Assembly: GCA_913062645.1 (NCBI GenBank) | Contig: CAJXVW010000001.1 | Location: forward strand, 1,178,001 to 1,242,000 | DNA length: 64,000 bases | Direction: 5' to 3' | Source of the DNA: an uncultured Mycoplasmatota bacterium | GTDB taxonomy: Bacteria > Bacillota_I > Bacilli_A > Izemoplasmatales > Izemoplasmataceae | Shown: positions 1-7,232 of the stretch, piece by piece | Layout of the letters: the number at the start of each line of letters is the position of its first letter | Numbering within the stretch: the first letter of the stretch is position 1 | Translations under genes and position numbers: made by a program | Notes under the pieces: generated by a model | Told to the model about the DNA's origin: nothing | The model's input: the letters and a program-made list of their open reading frames with translations, nothing else | Databases searched by the model: none

Positions 1-103
1 CCAACGGAGCGATCCAATTGGTATCAAAGGCTTCTTTAACATATTGAAGCTCAAATCCTTCTTCACTCATGTGTGGAGAAGATAAGTAGATTTTTTCTTT
101 CAT
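1..103 (-). CDS. DegT/DnrJ/EryC1-type PLP aminotransferase, N-terminal fragment (gene runs off the left edge)
   Basis: Only the first 34 codons are inside the window. They read MKEKIYLSSPHMSEEG and continue to a DTNWIAP segment. This is the typical opening of sugar aminotransferases of the DegT/PglE/LegC type, in which an LSSPHM-like start is followed by AFDTNWIAPLG. The family transfers an amino group to keto-sugar nucleotides in surface polysaccharide or nonulosonate synthesis, using a PLP-lysine further downstream that lies outside the window. The ATG at 103 has an AAGGATG-like ribosome site. The gene follows the HAD gene by 30 bases and probably belongs to the same transcription unit. The composition is AT-rich, like its neighbours. 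The family call rests on a short segment only. Confidence 0.7.
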   Translation of the reverse strand, partial: MKEKIYLSSPHMSEEGFELQYVKEAFDTNWIAPL

Positions 104-133
104 CAATTACTCATCCTTCATACAGTTTGACTA

Positions 134-826
134 CTAGATAGTTTTGTCATTTTCGATAGATTCACACAATATTCGTTTTATCTCAACTAGAGATTGAACG
201 GCATATTTTTCTTTAACATTCTGATAGTATTCTTTATCTTTGTAGTAACTATCTCTGTAGATTCTGACAGTAGTTATAGGCAACTGAGAACCCACATAAA
301 AGTCCTTCTCCGGATTGTCCCCTATGTACATCATTTCAGTGTAATCGACTTGTAATTTCTCTTTAGCTTTTTCAAATGGGAGCAAATCTGGTTTCCAGTG
401 TTCTCTTCCAAATTCATCTGATAGAATGATTGCTTTGAATGAATAGCTCATTTTGAGAGCGTTTAGTTTTTTTTGCTGCGTTTCCAAATAACCATCCGAA
501 ATAATACCAAGTATGTAATCTTCCTGTGCCAAATAATCCAAAATTGCTTCAGCGTCGGGAATCAACTGGATGTTTGGCGAATGACACCGATATTCTTGCA
601 CCAAATCATCAACAGACACATTCTTAAGATCCAAACATTCAATCAGTCTATCAAATACCTTTACTGGACTATCATGATGTAAATCCATTAGTGTATTAAA
701 AATCTCATTTTCACTAGTTCCGGATACGTCTGATATATAATTAGAAACATGCTTGAATCCACTCAAAACATAATCCTTTTCATAGATTAGAGTGTCATCT
801 AAATCAAAAATAACAGCCTTGATCAT
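134..826 (-). CDS. HAD-superfamily phosphatase/hydrolase
   Basis: A 230-residue HAD hydrolase. Motif I is FDLDDT near residue 8 (nucleophile Asp and the general acid Asp two residues on). Motif II is the IISDG stretch near 107. The motif III lysine lies in the WKPDLLPF segment, and motif IV is the GDNPEKD stretch near 168. The spacing between motifs I and II leaves room for a helical C1 cap. Such enzymes remove phosphate from small metabolites; the substrate cannot be read from the sequence. The ATG at 826 overlaps the stop of the upstream ATP-grasp gene by four bases, so the two are probably translationally coupled. The context of an ATP-grasp ligase and a sugar aminotransferase suggests a sugar or aminosugar intermediate. 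Composition is AT-rich, unlike the rest of the window. Confidence 0.85.
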   Translation of the reverse strand: MIKAVIFDLDDTLIYEKDYVLSGFKHVSNYISDVSGTSENEIFNTLMDLHHDSPVKVFDRLIECLDLKNVSVDDLVQEYRCHSPNIQLIPDAEAILDYLAQEDYILGIISDGYLETQQKKLNALKMSYSFKAIILSDEFGREHWKPDLLPFEKAKEKLQVDYTEMMYIGDNPEKDFYVGSQLPITTVRIYRDSYYKDKEYYQNVKEKYAVQSLVEIKRILCESIENDKTI

Positions 827-1794
827 GAATCAAAATCCTGAAGTCTGATGCTTTGATCAAATCTTAAGAAAACCGTCTTATCTTCATAATCGTCTTGGTA
901 CTCGAGACTTTTGCCCATCAAGAGCAAATAGAGATTTTGACATGAATTTGCACCATTCATTATGCTCATCGGAGCACCGCCGCCAAATCTGGGGTTGACT
1001 TCAATGTATTTTATGTCTGTAGGTGATTTCATCAATTGAACAGTGACATGACCTATTGGCTTAAGCACATTCATCAAGCGAATCACATCAGCGATGATTT
1101 CTTCGTCTTTGACAATCATACCTTTGGAGATTTCTCCAGCTCTTACAGCCATACGTAATCTAGGTACAACTGATATGATCTTGGAATCAAAGTCTAGGAA
1201 AACATCTACAGTGAACTCCTGTCCAGTTAAATACTCCTGAACCATCGGTTCTTTTGTTGTTTTCAGTAGGAACCGAAGTTCATCCGCGTCATTCACCCGT
1301 TTTGCTCCAATACTAGAGCTTCCACTTTTGGGTTTAATAAAGAGTGGAAACTCCATTTTTGAAAAATCCATACTTGACGGATCATAAACCTTGGGACTTC
1401 CAAACCTATGTTCCACTAGAAACTCATGCGTCAGTAACTTATCAGCGCAAATTGATATCACACTAGGATTGGATACCAGAACAATCGCTCCCGATTCATC
1501 TCTTATTCGCTCTCTATTTCTCGAAAGCAATTCCAACTCAGTATCGATAGTAGGTACTACCAATCGAATAGACTCATGGATGCAAATGTTGATAATCTCG
1601 TCAATGTATGTTGAGCCGTCTATACGTGGAAGAAGGTAACGTTTGTCAGCAAAATATAGTGCTGGCGCATATTTAGAACAGTCTCCAGCAACAATTTGAC
1701 TTTGTATGCCAAGCGATTTTGCTGCACCCTTGAATAAATTTACCAGTTCAACTCTTCTACCTGCGCTTAATATTAGGACATTGTAGGTTTCCAT
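823..1794 (-). CDS. ATP-grasp ligase (CarB-like)
   Basis: A 323-residue ATP-grasp protein. The N-terminal Rossmann-like pre-ATP-grasp domain begins VLILSAGRRVELV. The central fold has the PLFIKPKSGSSSIGAK glycine-rich ATP-binding loop near residue 155 and the VQEYLTGQEFTVDVF segment. The metal-binding end of the fold reads YIEVNPRFGGG near residue 270. The family couples ATP hydrolysis to formation of an acyl-phosphate and then an amide or thioester; the substrates here are unknown. Similar genes commonly sit beside HAD hydrolases and sugar aminotransferases in capsule-type loci, as here. The start is supported by AGGGTGAT before the ATG at 1794. The gene is AT-rich and lies inside the compositionally foreign block. 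Confidence 0.85.
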   Translation of the reverse strand: METYNVLILSAGRRVELVNLFKGAAKSLGIQSQIVAGDCSKYAPALYFADKRYLLPRIDGSTYIDEIINICIHESIRLVVPTIDTELELLSRNRERIRDESGAIVLVSNPSVISICADKLLTHEFLVEHRFGSPKVYDPSSMDFSKMEFPLFIKPKSGSSSIGAKRVNDADELRFLLKTTKEPMVQEYLTGQEFTVDVFLDFDSKIISVVPRLRMAVRAGEISKGMIVKDEEIIADVIRLMNVLKPIGHVTVQLMKSPTDIKYIEVNPRFGGGAPMSIMNGANSCQNLYLLLMGKSLEYQDDYEDKTVFLRFDQSIRLQDFDS

Positions 1795-1818
1795 TAAATC
1801 ACCCTTTGTAATGAATGA

Positions 1819-2439
1819 CTAGTTAAAGAAAGATAGTACTTTAGAATCCGGTTCATTGAGATTCTTCAATCTGGCAATGATCATTGTTTGATTTGTGTAA
1901 CTAGAGACTAGTACTCCGTCATGGTTGATGTTGGCGAGTTCAGATGGGGGAAGGATGTTTGATCCTACAATCTGTGTTCCATACTTTTCCTCATTATCGT
2001 CAATTACACCCAAAATCTTTACCCTGCTCGAATTGTCAAAAACGATTGCATTGAGCATGATTTCCGCAACTTCACCTGCTCCATATAATAAAATGTTCGT
2101 AAATCCCTGATCGGCAATGCGATTCAGGTAACTTACGATATTTTCTTTTGCTGTATTGTATAAAAGTTGCGCTGATTTTAGGAATCCAATGTTCAGAACT
2201 TCTTTTCGTTCTATCCCGCTCTTCGTTATCAAGTACTCAACTGACTTACTAGACTTGTACTCCCGCTTCAGGTATCCCGCTTGTTCATACGTGTCCAAAT
2301 ACGAGTTCACCATACTGACGGCGACTCCGAGTTCCTGGGACATCTGACGCTGCGTGATGTGGGGGTCCTTCTCGATCATGTCGAGGATCATGAACTCCTT
2401 ATACAGCGGGGTCGGTTTGAAGAAGGGATTGTTGGTCAT
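1819..2439 (-). CDS. Winged-helix regulator fused to a Rossmann-like sugar-cluster domain
   Basis: A 206-residue protein with two parts. Residues 1-75 form a winged helix (IEKDPHITQRQMSQELGVAV is the recognition region). Residues 85-206 contain LLYGAGEVAEIML and IDDNEEKYG, a Rossmann-like nucleotide-binding fold similar to the N-terminus of PglD-type acyltransferases. Such proteins often stand first in surface-polysaccharide loci and probably control them. An in-frame ATG exists at 2478, but it overlaps the -10 box of the only good promoter. The ATG at 2439 has a GGAGGA ribosome site eight bases upstream, so I chose it. The first ~37 codons are GC-rich like the rest of the chromosome, while the remainder is AT-rich. 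Confidence 0.75.
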   Translation of the reverse strand: MTNNPFFKPTPLYKEFMILDMIEKDPHITQRQMSQELGVAVSMVNSYLDTYEQAGYLKREYKSSKSVEYLITKSGIERKEVLNIGFLKSAQLLYNTAKENIVSYLNRIADQGFTNILLYGAGEVAEIMLNAIVFDNSSRVKILGVIDDNEEKYGTQIVGSNILPPSELANINHDGVLVSSYTNQTMIIARLKNLNEPDSKVLSFFN

Positions 2440-2476
2440 GAGTGCGTCCTCCGTTGTTCGACTACTGAACAAATCC

Positions 2477-2505
2477 ATTGTATCATAGATACAAGTCGTT
2501 TACAA
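2477..2505 (-). promoter_or_regulatory. Sigma-70 type promoter of the winged-helix gene and its cluster
   Basis: On the minus strand TTGTAA (2500-2505) and TACAAT (2477-2482) are separated by 17 bases. The predicted transcript starts near 2470 and includes the ATG at 2439, but not the earlier ATG at 2478. This decides the translation start of the regulator. It is the only clear promoter seen for the four-gene AT-rich cluster. Confidence 0.65.
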
Positions 2506-2553
2506 CAAGATATCGAAAATATGTCATGAAACCTTTTCCAATGAAATCATTCC

Positions 2554-2586
2554 AAAAAACAATCGCCCGGAAGGCGATTGTTTTTG
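2554..2586 (-). terminator. Intrinsic terminator after the recombinase gene
   Basis: The arms around CAATCGCC and GGCGATTG form a GC-rich stem with a short loop, flanked by A and T tracts on the two sides. It can act on both strands. It lies between the recombinase stop (2604) and the winged-helix promoter, so it insulates the sugar cluster from recombinase transcription. Confidence 0.85.
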
Positions 2587-2603
2587 GTTGGATGGCGAGC
2601 GGA

Positions 2604-3575
2604 TCACGTGTCGTCCGACTGGGCCCACACGTCGCCCCAGAACACCGCTTCTTCTTTCAGGATGAACGTCTCGATCTGGCGCTCCGAGTCGTCGCTTTGG
2701 CGCTCGAGGTGATGGGCATAGACGAGCGTCGTGTCGATGCTTCTGTGGCGGAGCAGCTGACGCGTCGCTTCGAGCGAGCCGCCGCGCATTAGATTGAACG
2801 TCGCCGCGGCGTGGCGCAGGGCGTGCGGCGTCAGGCCGAGGCCGTCGAGACCGCACTGCGCGAGGACGCGACGGAACATGCCGCGGAAAAACGTCCGTGA
2901 GAGCCCGCCCGAGCGCGAGCGGTTCTTGTGCGGGATGAACAGATACGGATTCTGGTCCTGGCGCTTCGCGAGATAGTCGTCGATTGCGGTAGCGACGTCC
3001 GGGGTCACCTTGACGTACTCGTCGGCGTCCGGCCGCCCCTTGCCCTGGACATAGAGGAGCCACTGGCCGTTCTCCCGGACGTAGTCCTTGCGCCGGGCGC
3101 GGCGGATCTCGATCGAGCGGAGGCCGGTCGTGATCATCAGATACAAGATCGCGTGGTCGCGGTAGTGCCAGATGTATCTGCGGTTCTCCTTCGTCGTAAG
3201 GATGATCCGTTTCGCCTGGCTGAGCGTGATCATCCGCTTGTGGATGCGAACGCGGGGATGCGGATTCTTGATCGCCTCGGCGACGTCGAAGGCATAGGTG
3301 TCGGGCAGCCCCAGTTCCCGCCGATGCGTGCGCAGGTACTTGTAGAAGCCCTTGATCACCGTCATCTGGGTGTAGACGTAATGCGACGTGAAGCCTTTGT
3401 CGCGGATCGTCTGGCGGTAGCGCAGGATGTCCGCCGTGCGGGCCTCGGTGATGTCGTGTTGTTCCAGGTAGGTGACGTACTGTCTGAGCACCAGAAAATA
3501 CAGTTTGCGCGACGTCGGTGCCAGGTCCTTGTTCGCCAGATACGTGTCGTAGATCGGTTCCAGGTGGTGTGTCAA
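2604..3575 (-). CDS. Tyrosine recombinase / integrase (XerC/D-like)
   Basis: A 323-residue tyrosine recombinase. Residues 5-90 form the SAM-like core-binding domain. The catalytic residues are visible: Arg153 (TTGLRSIEI), Lys179 (VQGKG), His251 and Arg254 (HALRH), His277 (LLRHRSIDTT) and Tyr286 (LVYAHH). It should cut and rejoin DNA through a covalent 3'-phosphotyrosine. The frame is open up to 3677, but TTG at 3573-3575 has an ideal AAGGAGGT seven bases upstream, and a hairpin lies across the alternative region, so TTG is the likely start. The gene has native GC content, unlike the adjacent AT-rich cluster. It could be a chromosomal Xer-like enzyme, a stand-alone integrase, or a recombinase that reshapes the neighbouring locus; the sequence does not decide. 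Confidence 0.9.
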   Translation of the reverse strand: MTHHLEPIYDTYLANKDLAPTSRKLYFLVLRQYVTYLEQHDITEARTADILRYRQTIRDKGFTSHYVYTQMTVIKGFYKYLRTHRRELGLPDTYAFDVAEAIKNPHPRVRIHKRMITLSQAKRIILTTKENRRYIWHYRDHAILYLMITTGLRSIEIRRARRKDYVRENGQWLLYVQGKGRPDADEYVKVTPDVATAIDDYLAKRQDQNPYLFIPHKNRSRSGGLSRTFFRGMFRRVLAQCGLDGLGLTPHALRHAAATFNLMRGGSLEATRQLLRHRSIDTTLVYAHHLERQSDDSERQIETFILKEEAVFWGDVWAQSDDT

Positions 3576-3606
3576 TCGGATGACCTCCTTCTCCTTGTAA
3601 GCATGC

Positions 3607-3650
3607 AAAACACCCCTCCGTCGATATAATAATGACGAAGGGGTGATTTT
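3607..3650. repeat. Near-perfect inverted repeat in front of the recombinase gene
   Basis: Two arms, AAAACACCCCTCCGTC and GACGAAGGGGTGATTTT, flank an 11-base AT-rich centre that contains TATAAT. The arms match except for one G-T-type position and one extra base. It lies 32 bases upstream of the likely TTG start of the recombinase. It could be a transcription attenuator with a short U-tract, an operator, or a recombination core site; arms of about 12 bp around a short centre are typical of tyrosine recombinase sites. Confidence 0.6.
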
Positions 3651-3778
3651 GCCCATGAGTCGAACAATCCGTGTCATTCACGATCGTTGCTTCGCTGTCA
3701 TGACACGCGATCCACCGTACCCATTGTGATCATCAACAATCGAAATTCGATTGCGTTCTTTCTTTCGCCGCCACGTAG

Positions 3779-3787
3779 TGCTATAAT
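3779..3787 (+). promoter_or_regulatory. Extended -10 promoter of the flavodoxin-like gene
   Basis: TGCTATAAT lies 36 bases before the start codon. No convincing -35 hexamer is visible at the right distance, which fits a promoter relying on the TGn extension. Confidence 0.55.
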
Positions 3788-3822
3788 TGAAATAGATTAT
3801 AACAAAGCAAGGAGACATACCG

Positions 3823-4251
3823 ATGAAAGCCATCATCTACCATTCCTTAAGCAAACACAAACGCAGCGAACAGATCGCGAAGAGTTTCGAAGGAGACCAT
3901 TTCAAAATCGAACCGGTGAAACCACCGGTCCGCTTCTATCCGTTTCAATTGATGTTGTATGGATTCCTGACCGTGTCCGGTCGCAGCGTCGACTACAAGC
4001 CGCTCGACATCGACTGGTCCAAGTACGACGAAGTCGTGCTCGTCTCGCCCGTCTGGGCGGGTCGCGTCAACGCCTACATGCGCCAGTTTTTAAGAGACAA
4101 CGAGTTCCATGACAAGAAGGTCACCATCGTCGCCTCCTGCGACGGTGGTTACAAGAAGTATTTCGACAGTTACAAGGGCCTGATCGACGGGTGCAACGAG
4201 ATTGTCGACAAACAGGTCTACGTCAAAGGCGAACTGGTTCAAACAAAATAA
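3823..4251 (+). CDS. Flavodoxin-like protein
   Basis: A 142-residue protein with the flavodoxin layout. The start MKAIIYHSLSKHKRSEQIAK gives a first strand followed by a phosphate-loop-like serine/threonine-poor turn. The segment YDEVVLVSPVWAGRVNAYMR (near residues 68-87) is the strand plus W/G loop that usually contacts the FMN ring. VTIVASCDGG follows as a later strand. This suggests an FMN-binding electron carrier or flavodoxin-like oxidoreductase, as in the flavodoxin_4/5 type groups. The canonical T/SxTGxT phosphate loop is poorly preserved, so FMN binding is not certain. The start has AAGGAG eight bases upstream. It is a single-gene unit ending in a terminator shared with the convergent lipoprotein gene. 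Confidence 0.7.
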   Translation: MKAIIYHSLSKHKRSEQIAKSFEGDHFKIEPVKPPVRFYPFQLMLYGFLTVSGRSVDYKPLDIDWSKYDEVVLVSPVWAGRVNAYMRQFLRDNEFHDKKVTIVASCDGGYKKYFDSYKGLIDGCNEIVDKQVYVKGELVQTK

Positions 4252-4279
4252 AACGAGAATCCGAACGGATTCTCGTTTT
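4250..4279. terminator. Bidirectional intrinsic terminator
   Basis: AAAACGAGAATCC and GGATTCTCGTTTT form a perfect 13-bp stem around a four-base loop, with T-runs on both strands. It serves the flavodoxin-like gene on the plus strand and the lipoprotein gene on the minus strand. Confidence 0.9.
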
Positions 4280-4280
4280 T

Positions 4281-5687
4281 TCATTCGACAAACGCTTGCG
4301 ACATCGAGTAGAACACGTTGATGTCAAAGACATCGAATATGACATCAAAATGATCCTGAATGTTCGCATACTCGGTGTTGTGGAAGTCATCGATGGACAC
4401 GGCAGCCTCCTGTCGGATCTGGTCTTCCAGCTCCAGAAGTTGCGCATAGGTGATCGGTGACGTCAGTCCACTGCCGTCCAGTTCAAAGAATCCGTCCAGC
4501 TCGGTCTGATCCGTCAGACCGTTCAAAAACAGTCCGAAGCCTTCGTACACTTTCACCCACATACGATCCGGCAACGAAATCGCAGTATCATTGTCATAGA
4601 GGACATACGTATAGTCTTCCTTGTCGATCGTGTCCCAGCCATCCATCAACATCAGATTGAAGTCGAATTCGAAGTCGCCATCGCCCTCACGATCGACGGT
4701 AAAGATGTATTGATTTTGTTCGTTGTATTGAATCAGATATAGGAAGGACTCCACATCATTCTTGTATAACATGTTGTAATAGAGATCCGTTTCGGGATTG
4801 TAGTATCGTACTTGGTCCCGATCGACTCCTTCGATGCTGTTGTCGATCTTTCGATGAAGATAAGAATCTTCTGCGAAATTCCGTTCGATGTAATTGAGCC
4901 CGACGAACGCTCCCTCGTGTTGAAATACCTGCCAGGTGTATTCGATGTCATCTTGCTTGTAATAGCTACGAATTCCATGTTCGAAATGGCCCTCTTCGTA
5001 GTAATAGGCAATCGATGAAAACGACAATTCCAAGACACCGTCCTTGATGGATATCCAGGCATCGGCGGCAACGACGCGGTCATACCCGTCGATGTAGTAA
5101 TACTGATACTGAACTTCATCCTCGTTCACATAGATGCGAAACGTCTTTTTGGTATAGACCGAGTTGTCGATCATCAGCGCCTCACGAATGACCCACTGAT
5201 CTTCTGCAAACGGATCAAACGGATTGAGTTCGTCGCGGATGACTCGCAGATACCCCTGGGCACTGAGTGCCCCGAATGAGAAATGATCATCGAAGATCCG
5301 TTCGTTGTTGATGAAGTCCAGTTCCGATCGGACGATCGGTAACTCTTCCGTAAACAACGGATCCGACGACGGGACTGGATTGAGAATCTCCATCGCATCA
5401 AGGATCTCATTCACGATGACAAGCACTTCTTCTCGTGTTTGAATTGTCTCATTCAACGGATTGGGCGTGTCATCCAACACGTACTCCGCATCGGGATCAA
5501 GTGGAATGATCGTGTCATCGGGTTCCGGATCTCCTCCATCGTTGGGATCGTCAATATCATTTGGATCGTCATCTTCATCCACAAGCCCCGGATCGTCATC
5601 GACGGGGTCATCCAACCCGATGTCGTTCGTACAGGCGGACATCGTGACAACCAGAATAAAGCTCAGAACCAGAAGTAATTTACGCAT
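4281..5687 (-). CDS. Secreted lipoprotein of unknown function with an acidic linker
   Basis: A 468-residue protein. It begins with a lipoprotein signal peptide (MRKLLLVLSFILVVTMSAC), and the invariant Cys is residue 19. Residues 20-70 are an Asp/Pro-rich linker with repeated DDP, DDD and DPND units. The rest is a soluble region rich in aromatic residues and Asp/Glu, without a motif I recognise. It should be anchored to the outer face of the membrane, with the acidic stretch working as a spacer or a cation-binding stretch. The gene is monocistronic, with a promoter at 5711 and a terminator shared with the convergent gene. The start has a GGAGGGA ribosome site. Confidence 0.8.
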   Translation of the reverse strand: MRKLLLVLSFILVVTMSACTNDIGLDDPVDDDPGLVDEDDDPNDIDDPNDGGDPEPDDTIIPLDPDAEYVLDDTPNPLNETIQTREEVLVIVNEILDAMEILNPVPSSDPLFTEELPIVRSELDFINNERIFDDHFSFGALSAQGYLRVIRDELNPFDPFAEDQWVIREALMIDNSVYTKKTFRIYVNEDEVQYQYYYIDGYDRVVAADAWISIKDGVLELSFSSIAYYYEEGHFEHGIRSYYKQDDIEYTWQVFQHEGAFVGLNYIERNFAEDSYLHRKIDNSIEGVDRDQVRYYNPETDLYYNMLYKNDVESFLYLIQYNEQNQYIFTVDREGDGDFEFDFNLMLMDGWDTIDKEDYTYVLYDNDTAISLPDRMWVKVYEGFGLFLNGLTDQTELDGFFELDGSGLTSPITYAQLLELEDQIRQEAAVSIDDFHNTEYANIQDHFDVIFDVFDINVFYSMSQAFVE

Positions 5688-5710
5688 GGAAACATCCCTC
5701 CTCAGATGAC

Positions 5711-5719
5711 ATTATATCA
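5711..5719 (-). promoter_or_regulatory. Extended -10 promoter of the lipoprotein gene
   Basis: On the minus strand TGATATAAT (inside TGTGATATAAT) lies 24 bases before the start codon. The -35 is weak. Confidence 0.5.
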
Positions 5720-5862
5720 CAAAACGACCAGATTTCGAGGGGAAGTTGGTTGTCTTTTCGCTGATCGTCGCCATGCGATTGTCACACAAACCGTTCAATC
5801 GCATACAAACACACGGTTTCATCAACCGAACCGCACGAATGCAGTCAGATCCAAGTACAAAA

Positions 5863-5890
5863 AACAGGTTGCCCATCCGGGCAGCCTGTT
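5863..5890 (-). terminator. Intrinsic terminator of the SDR-to-SRAP operon
   Basis: AACAGGTTGCCC and GGGCAGCCTGTT pair with one wobble around a four-base loop, followed on the minus strand by a run of T. It directly follows the stop of the last gene of the operon. Confidence 0.85.
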
Positions 5891-6108
5891 CATTTGACAT
5901 AACAACGACGGAAACAACCGAGATAAAACAATCCGGAAAACGCGATGCATCCCAGTCCGAGCCAGATGATTTCCATCTGGACGCCATCCTGATACGGATT
6001 GTAGATGGTGTCATCGAGAATCAACTCCGACACCAACATCGCCAGTCCGAAGGCGAGCGGTCCGACCAGTCCGATCAACAGCCACAGGTTTCGTTTGCGG
6101 TAGTTCAT
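5890..6108 (-). CDS. Small two-helix membrane protein
   Basis: A 72-residue protein with two hydrophobic segments (LWLLIGLVGPLAFGLAMLV near residues 8-26, and IIWLGLGCIAFSGLFYLGC near 47-65) and a basic, Cys-containing tail. I do not recognise a family. The frame is open 13 codons further, but the ATG at 6108 overlaps the stop of the SRAP gene (ATGA) and has AGGTGA just upstream, so it is the likely start. It is the last gene of a six-gene operon. Function unknown. Confidence 0.65.
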   Translation of the reverse strand: MNYRKRNLWLLIGLVGPLAFGLAMLVSELILDDTIYNPYQDGVQMEIIWLGLGCIAFSGLFYLGCFRRCYVK

Positions 6109-6809
6109 GACATCACCTCGTTCGCTTGTTCGACTGGTTCCACACACGCCGGTGTGTCGTTCTTCCAGCTGTTGACGATCGGCGACACTTCATAGTACGC
6201 CATCTTGTCACTGGGGTATTGCCAGAGGAGTTGTTTGAGTCTGAGCGTGTTTGTAGTTGCGGGATTCAGCCACTCCTTGGCCTGATCCAAAGTCAGGATG
6301 ACCGGCATCCGGTCATGCAGGTCGCTCATCAGCTCGTTGGCCTTGGTCGTGATGATCGTCGTGGTGTGAAGCTTGGAGCCGTCTTCACGACGGTATGTGC
6401 TCCACAGACCGGCGAACAGAAACATCTTCTTCCCTTCGAGATGAATGTACATCGGGCGTTTCTTGTCGCCCTCGCGTTTCCATTCGTAGAAGCCGTCGGC
6501 CAAGATGACGCACCGTTTGCTCCGCAAGGGCTCCTTGAAACTGGCTTTGGTGTCGATCGTCTCGCTGCGGGCGTTGATCATTCGAAACCCGATCGATTCG
6601 TCCTTGGCCCAGTGCGGCACCAGACCCCACTTCAAAGTTCCCGCGCGATACTCTTCGCCATCCGACAAAACGGCCAGGACCTTCTGGCCCGGGGCGATGT
6701 TGTAACGGGGAAGATTGATATCTAGATCCAAATCGAAAATCTGGAATGTCTCGCCCAGAAAATGCATCAGTTCATCATAGGTATAGCTGACGACAAAGCG
6801 TCCACACAT
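6105..6809 (-). CDS. SRAP-domain abasic-site DNA-protein crosslink protein (YedK/HMCES family)
   Basis: A 234-residue protein covering the whole SRAP domain. The catalytic Cys2 (MCGRF) must become the N-terminal residue after removal of Met; it forms a thiazolidine crosslink with abasic sites in single-stranded DNA. Asn79 (INARSET), Glu109 (DGFYEWK) and His165 (LHDRMP) are the other conserved active-site residues. The frame is open 47 codons upstream, but the start is fixed by the catalytic Cys2 requirement and by GAGGTGAT before the ATG at 6809. The gene sits in an operon of membrane proteins, an unusual setting for a DNA-repair gene. No LexA box was seen nearby. Confidence 0.95.
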   Translation of the reverse strand: MCGRFVVSYTYDELMHFLGETFQIFDLDLDINLPRYNIAPGQKVLAVLSDGEEYRAGTLKWGLVPHWAKDESIGFRMINARSETIDTKASFKEPLRSKRCVILADGFYEWKREGDKKRPMYIHLEGKKMFLFAGLWSTYRREDGSKLHTTTIITTKANELMSDLHDRMPVILTLDQAKEWLNPATTNTLRLKQLLWQYPSDKMAYYEVSPIVNSWKNDTPACVEPVEQANEVMS

Positions 6810-6858
6810 GGTATCACCTCGTTTGTAGTCGATTGAATGAATTGGTTTTTTGTGATGG

Positions 6859-7221
6859 TCAGAAGCCCCACCGGGGCAGGATTCGTTCCATGACCATGGC
6901 GGCGAACACGCCGGCCGCCACCAGCTGGTAGAGCGCGGCGACAATGCCAAGGGCGCGTACGTTCATCTGAAACTGGTAGCGTATCAAGGTCGCGCTCACA
7001 ATGATCACCCACAGTCCGAACAGGACCCCCATGACATCAACAATCAATTGCAGCACGGCCAGCAGCGGCGTTGTCGCCGCTTCGCCACCAGCAATCAACA
7101 ATGCCATGGAAACGATGAATATGGTGGATATGATCAGACTGCGTTTCGCGAACAGATGGGATCTGCCTTTGTCCTCAATCTGTTCGTACTGCCTGGCAAT
7201 CGATTCTTCCAAAAAGAACAT
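6859..7221 (-). CDS. Small membrane protein with about four helices
   Basis: A 120-residue protein. A short N-terminal amphipathic region (MFFLEESIARQYEQIEDKG) is followed by hydrophobic segments near residues 30-50, 58-90 (probably two helices) and 97-115. I do not recognise a family. The ATG at 7221 has GGAGGG six bases upstream, while the longer frame to 7326 lacks a good site and would overlap the preceding gene. It lies 11 bases after the VTT-domain gene, in the same operon. Confidence 0.65.
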   Translation of the reverse strand: MFFLEESIARQYEQIEDKGRSHLFAKRSLIISTIFIVSMALLIAGGEAATTPLLAVLQLIVDVMGVLFGLWVIIVSATLIRYQFQMNVRALGIVAALYQLVAAGVFAAMVMERILPRWGF

Positions 7222-7232
7222 AATAGTCCCTC

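Noticed and set aside
3607-3650. Reading this inverted repeat as a CRISPR repeat or an insertion-sequence end
   Set aside because: It occurs once, no spacers or transposase are near, and no target duplication is visible.
2524-3681. A 385-codon minus-strand frame over the recombinase gene
   Set aside because: Low-complexity Arg/Pro/Ala/His translation in another frame of a recombinase whose catalytic residues are all present.
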